NCBI GenBank assembly: GCA_009705435.1
Contig: WLTJ01000042.1
Span: 1-9,486 of the forward strand
Direction: 5' to 3'
DNA from: Actinomycetota bacterium
Lineage (GTDB): Bacteria; Actinomycetota; Acidimicrobiia; Acidimicrobiales; Ilumatobacteraceae
Length of the DNA: 9,486 bases
Shown: positions 6,902 to 9,486 of the stretch, piece after piece
Layout: every line of letters begins with the position of its first letter
Numbering within the stretch: position 1 is the stretch's first letter
Notes under the pieces: model-generated
Told to the model about the DNA's origin: nothing
Database searches by the model: none
The model's input: only the letters and a program-made list of their open reading frames with translations
Made by a program: the position numbers and the translations under genes

Positions 6902-8733
6902 GGAAATAGATCCGCCCCGAGTGGAACTTCGAATACGGCGCCCGGCACCCGGATTTCGCTATAACGCGCCACCTTGGTAAAAAGATCGTCAGGGATTTGG
7001 GTGAATAATAAAATTTGCATATGCCCGTATTGAGAATCAAGTAATGTCCCCCATTCTGGATGACCGAGAGCCAACATTTCTTCGTTGATCTGAATACGCA
7101 AATCGTCAGATTCAATGCGCTCAGCATTTGAACGAGGGTCAAAGAAAGCCAACTGCGCAGCATCATCACGCAACGCAAAGGTGGAGATATTTTCCTGCCC
7201 CGTCACCAACCACAACACCGAGTCGGTCTCAAATTCATTTCGCACACGAAATGGACGGGCTGCAGCGCTTGCCCACTGATCAACAAAAAGGTGTTCGCCA
7301 CGACGCTCTAATTCAAGCAGCAATCCGAATGCTGTACCTCCTAAAGCCGCTGGGTCATGCCAGCGCAACAGGTAATCGGTTTGCCGACTCAGAACTTCAG
7401 TGAGTTGTGGGGCGAGCCCTCCTACCAATTTTGAATCGTTACGATACGGGGGATTTGCCCCCACAGAAGCGATTGTCCCACTGGCTGTTACGGCGATCGT
7501 GAGAGCGGCAAGTGCCACCGCCATCAAGCGCTTATCGTTGGTGCTTTTCTTGGATCGACTGCCAACCGCGCGCCACATTGACCATATGGAGGCAACGAGC
7601 CACAACACAGCGAGAGCCCACATCCAGCGAATGACATAGTCATAAAAACGTCCGAAAACTCTTGCAGTTGACACTAGACCAATCAAGGTTGTCGCCATCA
7701 TCACAGATTGCAACGAAAGAACGAGTCGATCTCGGCGACGCCAGGCGAGCCACCCCCCGATAACGATGATGAAAGAAAATCCAGCAAAGCCAAGAAAATT
7801 TGGCGAATCATAGGGTGCCTTGCCGGGACCTGACACAAATGGTCCAGCAAGATTGAATTCACCGATCATCGCCTTCAATGCTGCTCGATATCCAACAGTG
7901 TCCGATGGTGGGTCAGTGAAGTGTTGCCAGAGGCGATGGAGATTGCCCGGACCTGGCCTGAGTTGCTCGATCACTGGCGGCAACCACATCACCACACCTA
8001 TGAGCAATGACCACTTCAGAGAGCGGCGTAAGGGTGCAAAGGTTCTTGGCGTGGCAGACCGATCCTCATAGATTCTCCAAAACAAACTCAGAGCCAATAG
8101 GCCTAAGACAAGCGGAACATAGGAAATGTGCGTCTGCACACAGAAACTTCCCACCGCAATTGCCAATGGCAAACAACGATGCGCACCCAACACATGACCC
8201 CATATCAAGAGCACGAAAACAAAGAATGTAAACACCGGCACCCACACATTCCATGGCTCAAGAAAAAAACGAGGAGATAGAGAGCGAATCATCACCGCCA
8301 TCCCGAAAGCCAGAATGATGGCGAAGGCCTGACCACCAAATTTCTTCGCCAGATGCAGAGCAGCCACAATGCCAAGCACATGGACTACTAACAATGAAAC
8401 CAAAACCCCAAAACTTGTGCGCGCAAAGAGCAAGTACACGGGATACATCACATAAGCCATTGACGCACCTGGTGTTGACCCTTGATTATTGAGGTCATTG
8501 CCGACACGAGCCGCCACCCCAATGAGCGGGAAATGATGTGGAATCGCTCGCAGCATAAGTTCAGTATGTGAAACATCGCCTGTGGGATACCAGCGCTCGC
8601 CAATCATCGAGCCAATAGCCATAAATCCTGGAAGAGCAATAAAAATTCCTAAGAGAATGAGGCTTAAGCGAGGTCGCTCGACAACTCGACTCTGAACCCA
8701 GACAAAGGTGCGTGTGCTGAACTTTTGTATCAC
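6898..8733 (-). CDS. GT-C-type polytopic membrane protein, copy 2 (full length)
   Basis: The 611-residue protein has a cytoplasmic N-terminus, a first membrane segment at about 24-44, an outer loop with WYPTGD (48-53) and acidic D53/E58, and EPWNVW at 159-164. Further membrane segments continue to about residue 425, and a soluble C-terminal domain of roughly 180 residues follows. The plan matches GT-C glycosyltransferases that use lipid-linked sugars outside the membrane. It is homologous throughout to the protein at the left edge: 13 of 19 residues agree from EPWN onward and 16 of 23 in the segment around AVGS-CVQ-H. Unlike that copy it has TPGA (87-90) in place of HPGP. The start is GTG 8733, sharing GTGA with the upstream stop and with no strong Shine-Dalgarno motif; it is coupled to the GT4 gene by ATGA. 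Transferase activity is inferred from architecture, not shown. Confidence 0.85.
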   Translation of the reverse strand: MIQKFSTRTFVWVQSRVVERPRLSLILLGIFIALPGFMAIGSMIGERWYPTGDVSHTELMLRAIPHHFPLIGVAARVGNDLNNQGSTPGASMAYVMYPVYLLFARTSFGVLVSLLVVHVLGIVAALHLAKKFGGQAFAIILAFGMAVMIRSLSPRFFLEPWNVWVPVFTFFVFVLLIWGHVLGAHRCLPLAIAVGSFCVQTHISYVPLVLGLLALSLFWRIYEDRSATPRTFAPLRRSLKWSLLIGVVMWLPPVIEQLRPGPGNLHRLWQHFTDPPSDTVGYRAALKAMIGEFNLAGPFVSGPGKAPYDSPNFLGFAGFSFIIVIGGWLAWRRRDRLVLSLQSVMMATTLIGLVSTARVFGRFYDYVIRWMWALAVLWLVASIWSMWRAVGSRSKKSTNDKRLMAVALAALTIAVTASGTIASVGANPPYRNDSKLVGGLAPQLTEVLSRQTDYLLRWHDPAALGGTAFGLLLELERRGEHLFVDQWASAAARPFRVRNEFETDSVLWLVTGQENISTFALRDDAAQLAFFDPRSNAERIESDDLRIQINEEMLALGHPEWGTLLDSQYGHMQILLFTQIPDDLFTKVARYSEIRVPGAVFEVPLGADLFP

Positions 8734-9398
8734 TGCACACCAGCCACGATGGCACGAGCAACACGTTGTTGACCAGCCATTGTCAATCCGTTCTCATCAC
8801 GAACGATGACGTACCCGACTCCAGAAGCGTCTGTGAGACAATCGTCCCACCATAAACAACCAACATGTTGATTGCTGAGGCCACTCTCGCCAAGTAGCGA
8901 TGAGGGGTTGACTACCGTCGCTCCAGAGCGTTCTAGATGGTTCACAACTGGATCAGTTTGTGCATCCAACCCAGTCACGACGAGTACCCGCGCCCCAAAA
9001 CGCACTTGTAGTTGATAGAGAATTCTTTGAGCCAAAAGTTCATCGCCGAGATCGCAGTTTGATGCAGATGTCATCGGATCAAGAAAGATCACCACTGCCT
9101 TACTCGGTTTCAGATTGAGTGCGTCAATTTCGCTCCTGAGATCACACCATGCACCTCGGGGCATATGCCAGCCGACGGTGAAACCCTCTTCGCGTAGTCG
9201 CCTACTGACCACCTCGCGAGCATCGGCGATAGCACCATTAGCGATCACTAAAACATCTGGATCAGTATCAGGATCACCCGCCCCTGCTAAGCCTGGCCAC
9301 CACCAATAGAGCACGACCGCAAAGATCGCTACAACAAGCAAAAAAGGACCTCGCCGCGATTTTGCGACAGGCAGAGAGGGTGAGAGAGGAACATCCAC
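8730..9398 (-). CDS. Membrane-anchored SGNH-hydrolase-like protein, catalytic residues apparently lost
   Basis: The 222-residue protein has a basic N-terminus (KSRR at 13-16), one membrane segment at about 17-36 and no lipobox, so it should sit on the outer face as an anchored domain. The rest is alpha/beta with the spacing of SGNH/GDSL hydrolases: a first strand VLVIANG (49-55), a middle segment FLDP, and a C-terminal block from WWDDC (183-187) to NGLTMAG (203-209) and a final helix. In active relatives the first block reads GDS and the last D-x-x-H; here the aligned residues are A53-N54-G55 and N203...T206, so the Ser, Asp and His appear absent. Four cysteines (85, 115, 181, 187) could form disulfides. 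Start GTG 9398 is the first start after an in-frame TGA at 9405. The stop shares GTGA with the GT-C gene. The fold call is moderate; a binding or assembly role is inferred. Confidence 0.75.
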   Translation of the reverse strand: MDVPLSPSLPVAKSRRGPFLLVVAIFAVVLYWWWPGLAGAGDPDTDPDVLVIANGAIADAREVVSRRLREEGFTVGWHMPRGAWCDLRSEIDALNLKPSKAVVIFLDPMTSASNCDLGDELLAQRILYQLQVRFGARVLVVTGLDAQTDPVVNHLERSGATVVNPSSLLGESGLSNQHVGCLWWDDCLTDASGVGYVIVRDENGLTMAGQQRVARAIVAGVQ

Positions 9399-9404
9399 GA
9401 CCTC

Positions 9405-9486
9405 TCAAAAGTACCATTGCAGACTCCTTGCGCGTGCCATCGTTGATTCGGGCGATAGAGCACCAGCAGAGCGGTGTGTCCGCCTA
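9405..9486 (-). CDS. Possible 3' end of an upstream gene (partial)
   Basis: The reverse strand is open from the right edge to a TGA at 9405-9407, six bases before the GTG at 9398. It encodes about 26 residues ending in ARSLQWYF. The spacing and orientation fit a preceding gene of the same operon. Another reverse frame is also open here and runs into the next gene, so the choice is uncertain and no function can be given. Confidence 0.3.
   Translation of the reverse strand, partial: RRTHRSAGALSPESTMARARSLQWYF
9408..9413 (-). promoter_or_regulatory. Possible -10 box before the SGNH-like gene
   Basis: TACTTT fits TAnnnT and stands nine bases before GTG 9398, which would give a transcript with at most a few leader bases. 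It competes with the alternative that this gene is simply read through from an upstream gene. A purine run GAGAGG at 9401-9406 lies only two bases before the GTG, too close for a good ribosome site. Confidence 0.25.

Noticed and set aside
9330..9486. Alternative reverse frame open from the right edge into the SGNH-like gene
   Set aside because: It would overlap the SGNH-like gene by dozens of bases, unlike the short overlaps elsewhere. The frame ending at 9405 fits the operon spacing better, though neither is certain.

Overview
The window looks like a piece of an actinobacterial (Actinomycetota) chromosome. The DNA is roughly half G+C. Genes are packed with 4-base ATGA/GTGA overlaps, GTG starts are frequent, at least two genes appear to be expressed from leaderless transcripts behind TAnnnT -10 boxes, and the large membrane proteins resemble a multi-pass family that I associate with actinobacteria. 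A free-living planktonic lineage is a guess; nothing here fixes the genus. I see no tRNA, rRNA, CRISPR array, insertion sequence or phage gene.

Layout. (1) Positions 1-1751, minus strand: most of a large polytopic membrane protein of glycosyltransferase-C (GT-C) type, whose 3' end lies beyond the left edge. (2) Positions 1752-1835: a short divergent intergenic region with a -10 box facing each way. (3) Positions 1836-5731, plus strand: a tightly coupled four-gene operon encoding a 112-residue unknown protein, a GMC-family FAD oxidoreductase and two extended-SDR NAD(P)-dependent epimerase/dehydratase-like proteins. (4) Positions 5720-9398, minus strand and converging on the first operon with a 12-base tail-to-tail overlap: in transcription order an anchored SGNH-hydrolase-like protein with apparently lost catalytic residues, a second full-length GT-C-like membrane protein that is a paralogue of the one at the left edge, and a GT4 family glycosyltransferase. 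(5) Positions 9399-9486: possibly the 3' end of a further upstream gene.

How they may work together (inference). The minus-strand genes fit cell-envelope glycan or glycolipid assembly: a cytoplasmic GT4 enzyme adds a sugar from a nucleotide donor, while the GT-C-like membrane proteins would use a lipid-linked donor on the outer face. The plus-strand operon pairs one flavin alcohol oxidase/dehydrogenase with two NAD(P)-dependent dehydrogenase-type proteins. This set could oxidise and re-reduce a hydroxyl group, inverting its stereochemistry, or tailor a lipid or sugar alcohol. The substrate cannot be read from sequence. The most notable points are the paralogous GT-C pair flanking the operon, the catalytically degenerate SGNH-like protein, the small protein coupled to the GMC enzyme, and the two facing leaderless promoters.
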